Shown one piece after another: positions 1 to 12,122 of a stretch of 64,000 nt of DNA; within the stretch, counting starts at the first letter, position 1; each line of letters starts with the position of its first letter. The notes under the pieces are model-generated. The model was not told the DNA's origin. It made no database searches and saw only the letters and a program-made list of their open reading frames with translations. Position numbers and translations under genes: made by a program. Source of the stretch: Chrysoperla carnea (lineage: Eukaryota; Arthropoda; Insecta; Neuroptera; Chrysopidae); the NCBI RefSeq assembly GCF_905475395.1, contig NC_058338.1:13344935-13408934 (forward strand), read 5' to 3'.

Positions 1-126
1 TTTCCCAACTTTTTCTATGTACTCCGGCTTATTATTTATACTAATTACATATTTACGACGACCCTTAGCTGCAATATTCCCTTCGGAAATATAATTCCGA
101 AAATACCAAATTGTCTGGGTTTCCAT
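1..126 (-). CDS. Possible partial coding exon, open at the left edge
   Basis: An open frame of 42 codons runs on the minus strand from 126 to the window edge. It reads METQTIWYFRNYISEGNIAA, then a basic stretch GRRKYVISINNKPEYIEKVG. The composition is protein-like (mixed charged and aromatic residues), unlike the low-complexity frames around it. The ATG at 126-124 directly follows TAG, which could be a stop or the AG of a splice acceptor, so this may be an internal or last exon. I do not recognise the family. It could also be a transposase remnant. Without sequence further left neither start nor end can be fixed. Confidence 0.3.
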   Translation of the reverse strand, partial: METQTIWYFRNYISEGNIAAKGRRKYVISINNKPEYIEKVGK

Positions 127-1889
127 CTACACATCATGGTAGGGAATCTTCAAAGTAGACTATAGCTATAGAATACTACTCCCAAAGCCTAAAAAAACTG
201 TTTACAAAATCATCTGGATCTCACAATTAGTATAAACCAAATTGAAAAAAGGTCACCCGGTGTACAAAAATAAATAGAAATTTGCATAAAAGGGTTTTTT
301 TTTAAGGATTAAATATAAAAATTATATTTTTTCTGTTCAATATTACAATTGCATAAAATGTTATTATTGAAAAAAGATAATATCATATAAAAATATATTT
401 AAATCAGGGTTTCAGGATATTTGGATAAAAGGTTTGACAAAAATACATTTTGGTAACAGAAGCTTTTCAAGTTAGAGCAAATTATATTAAAATTTTTTGA
501 ACTTACTCAATTTCAGAACGTTTCCACCATATAAAAGCCGTATTTGGACGTTATATTTATGTTTCAAGGGTATCGTTTACACAGACAAATTATAAGAAGG
601 TACACGGCATACAGTTTTTATTTGTTAACTTGTTAGAACCTTTGCTCTAGCCCCAAAAGGGCGCAATGGCATTTTAAACATTATTGGTAGGATATTAATA
701 ATCTAAAAGTTGTTAAAGCGCTATAGTAACTGCAATGTACTTGTTATATATGAACTTTTTTTTAATAAATAATTTTAACTGTGGTAAAAACTGCTAAGCT
801 TTAAAAATCTTTTCATTTTTGAAATTATATTTTATATTTAATTTTTTGTCAATACATGTTTACACTAAGGTGATTGTAAACCTCCAGTATTGTACAAAAA
901 TTTTAGTTTATTGCACGGTACATACATATAAAAGAAATACGTGCTTTGTATAGTCAAGTAGAATGTAATTTTTAGCTTTATACAAAAACGCAACTACAAA
1001 AATATATAATATATTGTGTGCAAGTACTGCTTATAAATTTAATAAAATGGATATCTCTCTTTAACCAATACCCTAACTATAGTCGTTCGATGAACTCATA
1101 ATCACATTAAAATTTTGTTTTTATATCATCGGCAACCTTATATTTTTATGGTTTTATTATAAACTACAAGATTGACTAAATATTTTAGATAGTTTTTTTT
1201 CACACTCTTTAGATTTTTTTGATATAGAAATATCCAATTGAAAAGGATAACCTATGTGTTATCATTTTTTCAGCCAACTTTGAACGATAAAATAATAATA
1301 AAATTCCAGATGACCTAGGAATTTTTTGTGATTTTTGCAAAACTTTGTTAATCAAAAAATGTATTTATTTAAGTTTTATTTAAATAGTATTATTCAATCC
1401 TTGCGTATCTTCTTAACCATTTCATATTGGAAATTATATTTTATATTTAATTTATTTTTCTATATTTCTATGTTTACCTACATTAAAAATTTTATGGTTT
1501 CGATTGAATGAAATTGATATTTCAAAAAATATTTATTATTTACTGTAAATAGATAGCACGCATATATTATACTTTTTAGATGGGTACTTTTATTTACTAA
1601 AATACAAAACACAATTGTTTTTGATATATCAATCTATATGTATACTACTAGAACTCTAGACAGATAAAATAAGATATATAATACAACTCGTATAACATAT
1701 AATATTAAATGACTATAGTCAATGAACAAATTACGACTTATAAACTACCTATATAGAACGAATAAATAATTGAAATTCAATTTATTGAATCTCAAATTTG
1801 GGTTATCTATACAAAGCGTTTGATGAATAATGAAGGAGATCTAATCTTGTCGATGTCTATATTGTAACAAAGCAAAAAAAATATACATT
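127..1889. other. Gene-free AT-rich stretch
   Basis: No frame with protein-like composition and no tandem or inverted structure was noticed. The sequence is AT-rich with many A and T runs. Confidence 0.5.
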
Positions 1890-2583
1890 TTGTATCAAAA
1901 TTACCCAATCTACCAAGTGCATTTGAAGACTGGTCGAATAGTTTTTGAGAAACAGGACTAAAATCGATCCAATTATTGCGATATCTCAGAAACTCTCCAT
2001 CCAATCATTAAATTAACCTAATTTTTATTATTTTTGGATCAAAATTACCCCATTCACCGAGTTGCATCAAATTCTGAAACAAAAATTTTTTTTTGGGTTT
2101 TTCTCGATTTTTGTAAAGGGGTACCCCTTAAAAAAATTGCAAAAATCGAGCAATTCTTTTTATCTCCAATGTCGATAAAACTCAGTATATAAGGTAATTT
2201 TGACCCAAAAAGTACAAAAATCGGGTGCATTTGATGACTGGTCGAATAGTTTTTGAGATATTGGCTAAAATCGATCAAAATATTGCGATATCTCAGAAAC
2301 GCTGCATCCAATCATTAAACTAACCCGATTTTTATTATTTTTGGATCAAAATTACCCCATTCGCCGAGTTGCATTAAATTCTAAAACAAAATTTTTTGTG
2401 TGTTTTTCTCGATTCTTTCAAAGGGGTACGTACCCCTTAAAAAAATTGCAAAAAATCGAGAAATTCTTTTTATCTCCAATTTCGATAAAACTCAGTATTT
2501 AAGGTAATTTAGACCCAAAAAGTACAAAAATCGGATGCATTTGATGCCTGGTCGAATAGTTTTTGGGATACGAACTAAAATCA
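1890..2583. repeat. Satellite-like array, family of about 307 bp (copy 1)
   Basis: About two and a quarter head-to-tail units. The landmark ccaatcatta recurs at 2001 and 2308, giving a 307-bp period. Other unit landmarks are aaaggggtaccccttaaaaa, tctccaat...tcgataaaactcag and gactggtcgaatagtttttg. Related arrays occur at 60,715-61,525 (same orientation) and 32,168-32,872 (opposite orientation). Short open frames in it are repeat-derived, not genes. Confidence 0.85.
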
Positions 2584-5500
2584 TTTAACTATTCATACTG
2601 TAATTAATTAAAAAATTACAAAAAAAACATAGTTATTCCAAAGTTTTAAGTTTTTACTTCCGTTGAAAGTCCCCATGACTGAATATCTTTATTTTTATTT
2701 TTTAGTATCAGAATGTGTCTATCGTTTTACTCCATTAGTACAGGTTAAACATAACAAACAAATTATGAATACCATCGTTGTTCGTTAAAAAAAATGGTCT
2801 CACAAACTTCTTTTATGTTACTTAGATGCCAATATTGCTGTTTTGTTTTATATTTCACCTTTTGTAGCCCTCTCGGTTACACAAACTTGTGACGTGTGTC
2901 ATCATAATTGCAATTGGCATTGAAGAAACCATCCTGTATTTTGTCTTTTCTTCTCTTTTAGCCCGAATAGAAAACTGTACCTACTATAATATACATAAAC
3001 AGGCATATTATATACCTTTAGAGAATCCTTACATTATCGTAAACTATAAAGAACAAGATGCGATATCGTTGTATAGAAAATGAAGATGAAATAGTCAATG
3101 GTGGGTTAATCGTGGAGGCAAAGAGGGAGTAATGGTTCGTTTTCGACGTAGAATGATGAGGTAGTCTTCCACCACCTCACCCACACACTAAAATAACATT
3201 TTATCCTCTATCCTCTTTACTCGTCTATTATCTTCTATTTCTGTTGGATATCACCGGTTTGTTATATACACACATACATACACGTATTTATCGTCAATAT
3301 GGGAGAGAAGCAAATGTGGAACCTTTCAAACATTCGAATCAATAATCAAATGTATATTGTGTTATATATAATATTATACACATACATATATTTATTATAT
3401 ATATATAATATTACACAAAGGAAAGCTTGACATGTCCTCAAATATTGGATATGGAAAATGTACATTCAATAACACACATGAAAATCAGTTTACCTGCTTT
3501 TGAAATTTTGTTCACTTGCTCTCAGCATTTGTGCACTGAACAAAAAATTAAAATAATAACAACGTCATTCCGAAGTTGGCCGTTTCATATTGAAATAAAG
3601 CAAAACTACTTTGAAACAATTGCCTTACGATTGAAACAAGTACAGCTAAATATTTATATTTACAATAGAATGAGATAGAATTTAAAAAACGAATAAATTG
3701 ATACCAAATCACTGAAGTTAACTAAACAAAATCATGCATTTTATTGATGGAAAATAAAATTGTACTTAGTTACAATATATAATCGTGTAAATAAAGCGAA
3801 TTGATGAATTAAAAGATAACTTTTTTGTGTTTGCTTTAAATTGAGTATTTGTTTATTATGATCGCATATCTATCATGTCTAGTCCATATGTGATTGAGCC
3901 AACTTCATGAAGATTGTTGTTACCAGCCAGCAGAGAGTTTGAAAACTTCTTTGACATAGGAAAATATAACATACGCGCCGAAGAAACATTTATTTAAATT
4001 TACTATATGCCTTTATCTCTTGCCGATAATGTACAAGCGATGACTGTCCAAAGATCTCGTCCAAGTCCAAGTCAATTCATATAGCTTAGTCAGTACTCAG
4101 TTCAACTTCTTTAGCTCTACAATTTTTGTCTAAATATGTTTTTTTTTTCGAGTAAATAACATATATGTACACTCATCTTTGATAATTTAATTTTTTTAAT
4201 ATTTGCTTTCCTAGGAAGTATAAAAATCTCTTTTGATTCAATTTAAAAAATAAGATATTCTAAATAAATTAAAATTACCTATATTCAATCCATCACCAAT
4301 TTTTGTGTGAATTTTTTAACCAAAATATTCAAAAATAAACTAACGCCCTTTTTATTTTCACCAAATGTAAATAAATAAACATTTGAATAATTTTACATAA
4401 ATTTTACTCAAAAAAATTATTCGTATAAATTATAAATGCTAATAGAAAGTGGACATACATATATTGTTAAGTTAATTATATTTCATTTAAGGCTGCCATG
4501 CCGTGTGCCTATAAGCAATAGGTAAAGGTATATTAGATAGACGACCACTGGTCAGTTATAAATCAATTTTATTATTTATAATATATTCGTTGTATGAACG
4601 TGCCCACTGGTCAATAAATTAACAACAAATAATAATAATTTTTTTAATACCGTCATAACCCTTTTGTTGTAAATAAATGAATGTTTAACTGACCAGTTGT
4701 AAACATGTTATGTAATGTTGGGTTATAAACAGTTTATGCTGTTTACACTTTATTAAACAATATTTTCTTGAATTCATTTAGTGAGTGAGCTCTGCATAAT
4801 TTTATGATTTTTTAAAAATTATTTAATTTAACAAAGGGCTTATGAAATCAATGGCTATTAATTTTTTATTTTTTATTTAAATTATTATTATTTTTATTGT
4901 TTATTTATAGGTTCAACGAACAAAGAGCAGATCAGTAAAAACGTAAAAGATTCTTATGAAAAAATCAGATCTGGTTAATTTAACGTTTTTATTCCCTCTT
5001 AATATGGTCTGTATATCGATCGCTACCACAGTGTGGCCAAAGGCCAAAAATGCGAACACTATTTAAAGATTAAAGTAATTCACTCTAAAATTGCATCGCA
5101 GGGTTTTTTGGGATCACAGATTACAAATTTTATGTCAATTTTACGGAAATTTAGCCCTTATCAACCACGCCCTGGGGTAAAATATCAAATTCAAGTAGCA
5201 GACATTAGCAGCTGAATTTTGTTTTATTCAAGAGTAAATTCTTTTCCTAGTAACCTCCAATAAGTTTAAAGGCCGCATCCAATAGCGTGTTATTACTGTT
5301 TAAATTAACAACTTAAATTTTGTTAAAAAGAGAAATAAAAAACAACTTAATATTTCTATTTCAACAAATTTTCTTTTGCAATATTGATTAAGGATACCTT
5401 TTATCAACAAATGTCGAATAAATCTTTTAATTAAACCTATACTTTTTATATCATATTTTAATTCAAAAGTTAATAATAAATAAAATAAAAATTTTTTTTT

Positions 5501-5745
5501 AATCCAATATTTATAAAAATGTATCTAATTTTTTATACAAAATTTTTTTTTCATTATACAAATAATTCTCTTGTTAGACTTATTATGGTGTAATACATAC
5601 AAAGTAAAAGGAGTTAGCAAAATTCTGGTTGGGATTCAACTAATATGACCGATTTAATCCAATTTTATTGTTGTAGATGAGTTTACCAAATAGCCTTCAA
5701 TATAACAACTAACTTTTCACCAAATTTTCAGAAGTCTTTTAAAAA
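2584..5745. other. Gene-free stretch with AT microsatellite
   Basis: No supported gene. An AT-rich simple-sequence patch lies around 3360-3415. Open frames near 2889, 3427 and 5033 are short, lack family motifs and show no splice or start context. Confidence 0.45.
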
Positions 5746-6540
5746 CTAATTTTGCTCTATCACATCCAAATTTTATCCAATTTTGATCAACCAAGTATGT
5801 AATTCTACTAAATTTGGGTCATATTTTCCAAATTTGTGATCAAAATTAACCTAGCTCTAATAAGTTTCAAGAATGTGGAGTCCTGGTCCCGGAATCAAGC
5901 ACATAAATAATAGTTAGGGAAAAACTGACATCACAACTGAAAAGAATGACCCAAAATTAGGGGGTTTCAAAAAAAATTCCAATAAGATCGGATCAAATTT
6001 GCCTGTGTTATCAAAAAAATCAAATTTTTGAACTTTATGACGTCATCAGAATCCAAAAAATTTAATTTTGCTCTATCACACCCAAATTTTATCCAATTTT
6101 GATCAACCAAGTATGTAATTCTACTAAATTTGGGTCATATTTTTCAAATTTGTGATCAAAATTAACCTAGCTCTAATAAGTTTCAAGAATGTGGAGTCCT
6201 GGTCCCGGAATCAAGCACATAAATAATAGCCAGGGAAAAACTGACATCACAGCTGAAAAGAATGACCCAAAATTAGTGGGTTTCAAAAAAAATTCCAATA
6301 AGATCGGATCAAATTTGCCTGTGTTATCAAAAAAATCAAATTTTTTAACTTTATGACGTCATCAGAATCCAAAAATTTTAATTTTGCTGTATCACATCCA
6401 AATTTTGATAAACGAAGTATGTAATCCTACTAAATTGGGGTCATACTTTTCAAATTTGTGATCAAAATTAACCTAGCTTTAATAGACTTCAAGAATGTAG
6501 AGTCCTGGTCCTGGAATTAAGCACATAAGTGATAGCTAGC
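5746..6540. repeat. Satellite-like array, family of about 315 bp (copy 1)
   Basis: Two and a half tandem units. The landmark ctctat/ctgtat after attttg falls at 5755, 6071 and 6387, a constant 316-bp spacing. Each unit contains a gatgacgtcata palindrome-like core (written here as tgacgtcatcag) and a block resembling gagtcctggtcccggaat. The same family occurs in the opposite orientation inside the gustatory receptor introns (46,380-47,010 and 47,640-48,305). Confidence 0.85.
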
Positions 6541-7404
6541 GATTTCATTTTCGGATAAAACTAAAACTAACCAAAACTACTCATCTATATTATTGTACAA
6601 ACTCACAGTATTAAATAAAGATATTTTCTCAAATAATATCCATATTTTTTATTATAATATTTGAAACAACTGCATGTCATATGAGACTTAACAAATTAAA
6701 CATACCCAACTTTACAATATTGTATTTTACATATAGTTAGTTAGCTATAGTTAGCTGCTTGCACATACATGCACGGAAACAAATTCACATATATTGAATT
6801 TAAAACTCTCTTAATTAGCTAAGTGGAAATATACTTCAACCATTATGGAGGTATATATACTTAATACTTATACTTACTATATGTATACGAACGAGTACCT
6901 ACACTACCATCCATGTATGTGTGGAATGGAAAGCTTTATACAATATGAAACAAATAGTTCTCAAGTTAGCAACTGGTGCATTCAACGACGAATATGAGAG
7001 CGCATATTACATGAACCTCAGGGTGTAATAAGTATTTAATGATTTATTTTTCATGGTGAAAATGTCTAGGGTATATTTGTTTTCCTGGTGTGTGGGGTTA
7101 AAGATTTTCTGAGACGAGAAAAGCTTTTAAAAATTCAAAAATAGACAATCAATATTAATTCATGGGGGTACAGAGGTGGAGGTCGAATTATCAAAGGAGA
7201 AAAAGCTATATATTGTTTGAATACTTTCGCTGAATAAATTTTCATCAAACCATAATTGAATATCTATGGTTTGATGAAAAATACAGTACTAAATTACTTT
7301 AAAAAAAATTGATTTGTAGAATAATTTCTAGTTTTAATAATAACTACTAGTTTTGATTCAATTTAAATCTTCAGGCGATCTATAATATAAAATAAAATTA
7401 CATT
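6541..7404. other. Gene-free stretch with a perfect hairpin
   Basis: No gene seen. A perfect 16-bp inverted repeat (7239-7254 against 7265-7280, 10-nt loop) is the only clear structure. Confidence 0.5.
7239..7280. repeat. Perfect 16-bp hairpin
   Basis: ttttcatcaaaccata at 7239-7254 is the exact reverse complement of 7265-7280, with a 10-nt loop. No coding context. Probably the remnant of an inverted-repeat element. Confidence 0.7.
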
Positions 7405-7825
7405 TATACAAGTGAAAACAAACAATTCACTGAGTTAATTGTTGAAATACCATGCATAGTCAGTGTTGATTTCTTTATCACATTACACATACAAACATGT
7501 GACACATACATAACTGATAATCAAGTATAGTACATATTATAAAATTTCCGCCTAATTGGCGCCCTCACGGGTAAACAGTGATGTTAACGAAAAAATGTTT
7601 CAAACAAAAGTTGTTTAATTTTTGATAAGGAACATTTTTTACATTTAAACTTTTGTTCTATCTCTAACGGTTTACAAGATGGGTCCCACGGACCCAAGAC
7701 CCAACTGACCTATGATGCTCATTTACGAACTTCACCTCACTTTTTAGCATCATTATTTTTAAGCGTTACAAACTTGGGACTAAACTTAATATACTATGTA
7801 TATTTCATATATACATGGTATAAAA
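7405..7825. repeat. Dispersed repeat family B, copy 1
   Basis: Shares long near-identical blocks with 24,393-24,941, including caagtgaaaacaaac, ataccatgcatagtcagtgt, ttggcgccctcacggg and gcgttacaaacttg(g/a)gact. It ends with a catggtataaaa box. The unit carries taccatgcata near one end and tgcatggta near the other, a short inverted pair suggesting a non-autonomous mobile element. No coding capacity seen. Confidence 0.75.
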
Positions 7826-8106
7826 ATCGATAACAAGTTAAAACAAACAATTGATTGAATTAATTATTGTAATACCATGTATAGATAGTGTTGATTACGC
7901 AATCGTATAAAGAACAAAAGCCACTCATAGATAGTCACAATTAGATAGAAACAATTTTTCAAACAAAAGTTGTCTATTTTTTTAAAAAGAGCATTTTTTA
8001 GGTTTAAACTTTTACTCTATCTCTAACGGCTTACAAGATGGGTTCTACATACAAGATCCAATTGACCTATGTTGCTAATTTACGAAGTCGACCTCACTTT
8101 TTACGT
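7826..8106. repeat. Dispersed repeat family B, copy 2 (partial)
   Basis: A diverged, shortened copy directly following copy 1. It repeats the aagttaaaacaaacaattg block, the ataccatg box and the ctctatctctaacgg(c/t)ttac block, and ends at the cctcactttttacgtcc block that is internal in the 24.4-kb copy. Confidence 0.6.
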
Positions 8107-11100
8107 CCTAAGCACGCTATAAATTATTCATAATTCATTATTCAGTATATCCGAAAAGATGGCCATGAATTCTTTGACATTTACTATTTTAAATTTTTAC
8201 AGAAATCTTTAATTTATGTATCAAAATGATGTCCACAAATGGAGCAGTAAAATGTCAGATTGAATTAAATTTTTTTAATTTAAAAAAAAATACATTCTTT
8301 ATAAAATAAAGCTCATGTTTTATTCCAGTGTATGAGCTACATTATTGTTCAGTTTTGTTCAAATCCATTCATTAGTTTTTGCGTGAAAGCTTACTTTCGC
8401 ATTTATAATATATAGGGCTAGGGGTGGGGATAGCAGCAGATTTATTATATATCAGCTCAATTTATTGAGTTAAATCAATCAGCGAATACAAATGAAAGCA
8501 TTATATGTTTAACATTATTGTATTTGTATATACATACATATATACAACGATATATTATATATTTAATAGGAACTCCTTTGTATATTCGTGAAGTTGAAGC
8601 TTCATCGAAGGTTTGTATATCCATGTATATATTTATACCTATATGCATCATATAATATTAAGTTTTTCCTAGAAGTTATTTCTGATGCAAGAGACCTATG
8701 TTATATAGGTGGTATATTTGCAAATTATACGGGCGAATCTACGTTTAACAGTTTGAAGGGTCATGGTGAAAAAAAATTTAGTTTTTAATCAAGTTTTTCG
8801 TTTGGGTATTCGCAAAACGGAAACCGAAAAATAGGGCCATCATGGTTAGTTTTACAAAATGCAGTCGATCCAATAGGATCATCAAAAATTTGACGAGAAC
8901 TTTCTTGAAATATTTTGTAGAAAATTAAATCGAAAAATTAAGTAACAAATAGAATTTTACTGATAAAATTATTTAATAATTTTTAGTTCGAATGTTTTTA
9001 AATCGTTTTTTTTAAACTATTTTATAAATTTAAAATTGAAATCCACCGATCATTTAGATCAAATCTTCCACAATTCAAATTTATGTTTCGTATTGAATTT
9101 TCAAAATTTTTTGAATGGATCTGACTCTCTCTGGTTGTAATAACCAGTAGATAGTATTACGGCCAAAGTCTAAATAAACCAGGAAAACTTTCGGGCGTTA
9201 AATCATTCAAACGCCCGAAGAATCGAATTAAAACATTCCCATATCGGACACACGAATAGTTTAGTTTGTAAAATTGTTTTTGCATATTAAATTGACTACA
9301 CAATATTTTTTGTAACAAATATTACTATTATTAACCGTAGAATCACCCATACATTTTTCATAAGTCTTTCTGTACAATATTCATTCGACTGAAATCTATA
9401 ATTTTCTTTAGATATACAATATTATTTGAAATATTATTCTACTTGAAATACATAAACACAATTTGTTTGTTTCACAAGTTTTCTCCTATGCAAATTTTTG
9501 ATTGGAAAATATAATGTTTTTGTAGTAATACTGAAGCTTGAAAAAGATTAAGTTTAAATTTTTTGTTGCCTAATATCTCAGCTTTGGTTTTGAATTTAAT
9601 ACAAAAAGTATTAATTTTCTGTTTATTGAAGACTTTTCAGCCAGTAAAAAATTCTATAAACGTGAGACGCTTTTTAGCCAATTATTTTTGTCGAAACTAA
9701 ATGCATAATGTATAATGTATAAATTTAATAATAAGCATTTTGTTTTTAAGTCTACTTCAGCGTATTTTAAAATTTGTCTTTGATACTTATCTTACGACCA
9801 ACTATGTTTAAAGGAAAGCTTAAAATTAATACTGTGTCAATTTTTTGAATTCGTATAGATCTAGAAGAAAGAACTATAGACTGAAGCAAAAGAGTTCATT
9901 AACAAACATTTTTCTAGAAGAAAATACCTACTTAGAGTAAAAGGTATGTAAATATGTCAAAATTATAATATAAAATAATACAAAAAAAGCCAAATATCAA
10001 CTTTTGTCTTTTTGTTTTTTGGAAGTTCCTCAACGCGGTTTGCCATGGTGAACAAACTGTCAAAACTATTTATATACATTTTTAATTCACTAAAAATGAA
10101 TAAATATTTCAAATGCAATTGGCGCCCGCACTCCATATTCTGGAACGTTATTAATCTTGCCTTAAAGAGGATACTAGGTAGTTAGACAAGAAATGTTATA
10201 ATATAAATGAAATTTTTTCGACACTTTATAAATTTTTCACTTTTATAAAACTCACTTAAAATGAAAACCAATTAAAATAACACTCTAAGAATCAATACAC
10301 CTGTATCTTAAAATTTTGTATTTCCTCAATCGACATTAGTTATCGAACCAAAACATCATATGAAATAAATTATTGGAAAACATCAAAAACTACAAAAGTA
10401 TGAAAAATTTAAATATACAAATAGAAAAACAGGAAAATAGCACGTAGTGACGTCATAACTTGCGACTGCCATAAAGGCTACATATCAATATTGCTCAAAT
10501 CTTTCATATTTATCAATCGATTTTAATTTTTATTTCAGATCTTGTCATCTATTCTTGTCACTTATTAAAAGTTTTTTCTGCTATTTCAGGTTTCCGTATG
10601 CTGCATCGGATGGTAAGCTGATAACAGTTTGAAGAATGGCTAATATCTAATAAGAAGATTTTATGCGAAGCTGTCCGGAGTTTCGTTTCATGATTAAACA
10701 ATTACTTCAAACTTATGATCCCTATTTCTCATTTCTGTGTCAAAATATTAAATTAGATTAGTCTTTAAATAGAAAGTTTCGACAAGCGTTATATACGCGT
10801 GCTAAAACATCTTATAAAAGAAAAAAACTAAAAGAATAAATAATAAAACTTGTATAAAAGTTCATTCAATATGGATTATATATGTCGAGTGTATAGTACG
10901 TGAAATGAAATAAAAAGTATTATGTTAAAATTTTTATTTTAATAAAACAATAAGTAAAATAATCGTTTTCATTTTCAATGTCAAGTTCGCAGTTACTACA
11001 TCGTAGCGTAAGTATACTACAAAATTGTGTAGTACCTACTATATTAGAATACGGTACTATCTTTATGCTGTATGCTTGTAGTAAATAAGAAAAGTATATA

Positions 11101-11499
11101 CTTCGTTACATAAAATGTATATACTGTATGTAGACTACATAAAAAAAAAAAAAAGTTAAAAATTTGAAAACATTTTAAAACACCACGTACTTAGTTTGCA
11201 TATAAATTATTATTCTAGGGTTGGTAAGTTATATTTGGAAGTTTCACATATCTATATGATATATTCGGTATTCGCTCCGTGCAAGAGATTTATTTCAGGC
11301 AGTTACTATAGAAACCACACACTACTTTATTAATATGATTGTGTAGATGGGCATATAAGTCGATGGATTGTATTATATATGGTTTACAATGAAAATTTAA
11401 TAGTATATTTTAGCAAATTAAAAAAGTAATTATGTTAATTTAATATTTATCCGATTTCGTCTCTCTTAATTTACCATTTACAAGTAAACCATTGAAAAT
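8107..11499. other. Gene-free stretch with repeat remnants
   Basis: No gene supported. At 8337-8412 a block containing gtttttgcgtgaaag and ctttcgcatttataatat resembles the 3' tail of insect RTE-type LINEs (from memory, weak). At 9190-9219 a GC-rich 10-bp hairpin (ttcgggcgtt / aacgcccgaa, 10-nt loop) stands out from the AT-rich surroundings. Confidence 0.4.
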
Positions 11500-11554
11500 A
11501 AGTCATAACAGCGTCCTTTATCGCCAAAATTATTCACTGGAAGCGCTGGCATCC
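11500..11554. repeat. Short dispersed repeat, inverted mate at 20,013-20,066
   Basis: agtcataacagcgtccttta followed by tcgccaaaattattcactgg and aagcgctggcatc is the reverse complement, with few differences, of 20,013-20,066. Similarity appears to decay gradually on one side. Element class unknown. Confidence 0.6.
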
Positions 11555-12038
11555 ATCTGATTCTCACTACTACGACTACGCATGGAATCAATGCGTACGT
11601 TAGATTAATTATACATAATATGAGGAACCAAGACAATTAAAAACCATTTGGAAGTGCTGCTAGGACGACCAATCGTTCTAAGTAACATGTTAATAATAAA
11701 GGAATTAATCGCAATCCTACTCGATCCTAGAAGCCTAATGAATGAACATGACAGCGAATACTTTACTGGCATAGTAGTTGTGCAATATATAGAAGGATTT
11801 GCTAACCCTAAGATGATTGGAATAATTCTATAATAAACTATTTCATAATGTATTAGTTTAATAAGGTTTTGCATTACAAAGCGTGATACAATCAGCCTAC
11901 TGTGTCTTCGGATTACAGAAACTCCGCTGTGTTGCAATAAAATTTATAAGCTTTTGTGATCTCAGAGTCACACAGTGGAGCTTTAGATTATATTGCATAT
12001 AATATATTCACCTGCACCCAAGTCTGCATTAATAAATT

Positions 12039-12122
12039 GGCAGTACCTAGTCGGTGGGGTACTGAAGTCGTGTGAGTACGACCCCTGTAGTCCACACGAC
12101 TAACTTCCCCAGAGGGGAAAAA
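12039..12122. repeat. Short hairpin-bearing dispersed repeat, mate in collagen intron
   Basis: About 80 bp starting ggcagtacctagtcgg. It matches, in reverse complement with roughly ten differences, 35,636-35,720 inside intron 3 of the collagen gene. It contains a perfect 8-bp stem, gtcgtgtg / cacacgac, around a 20-nt loop. Probably a small MITE or SINE-type remnant; I do not recognise the family. Confidence 0.65.

Noticed and set aside
3157-3180. tgaggtag, the let-7 seed, in a small hairpin with accacctca
   Set aside because: Only the first nine bases match let-7; the rest of the mature sequence and a 60-70-nt precursor stem are absent.
10590-10614. A 20-25-nt segment between a good acceptor (ttttctgctatttcag) and a gtaagc donor
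   Set aside because: No neighbouring exons with compatible phase; splice-like strings arise often in AT-rich DNA.
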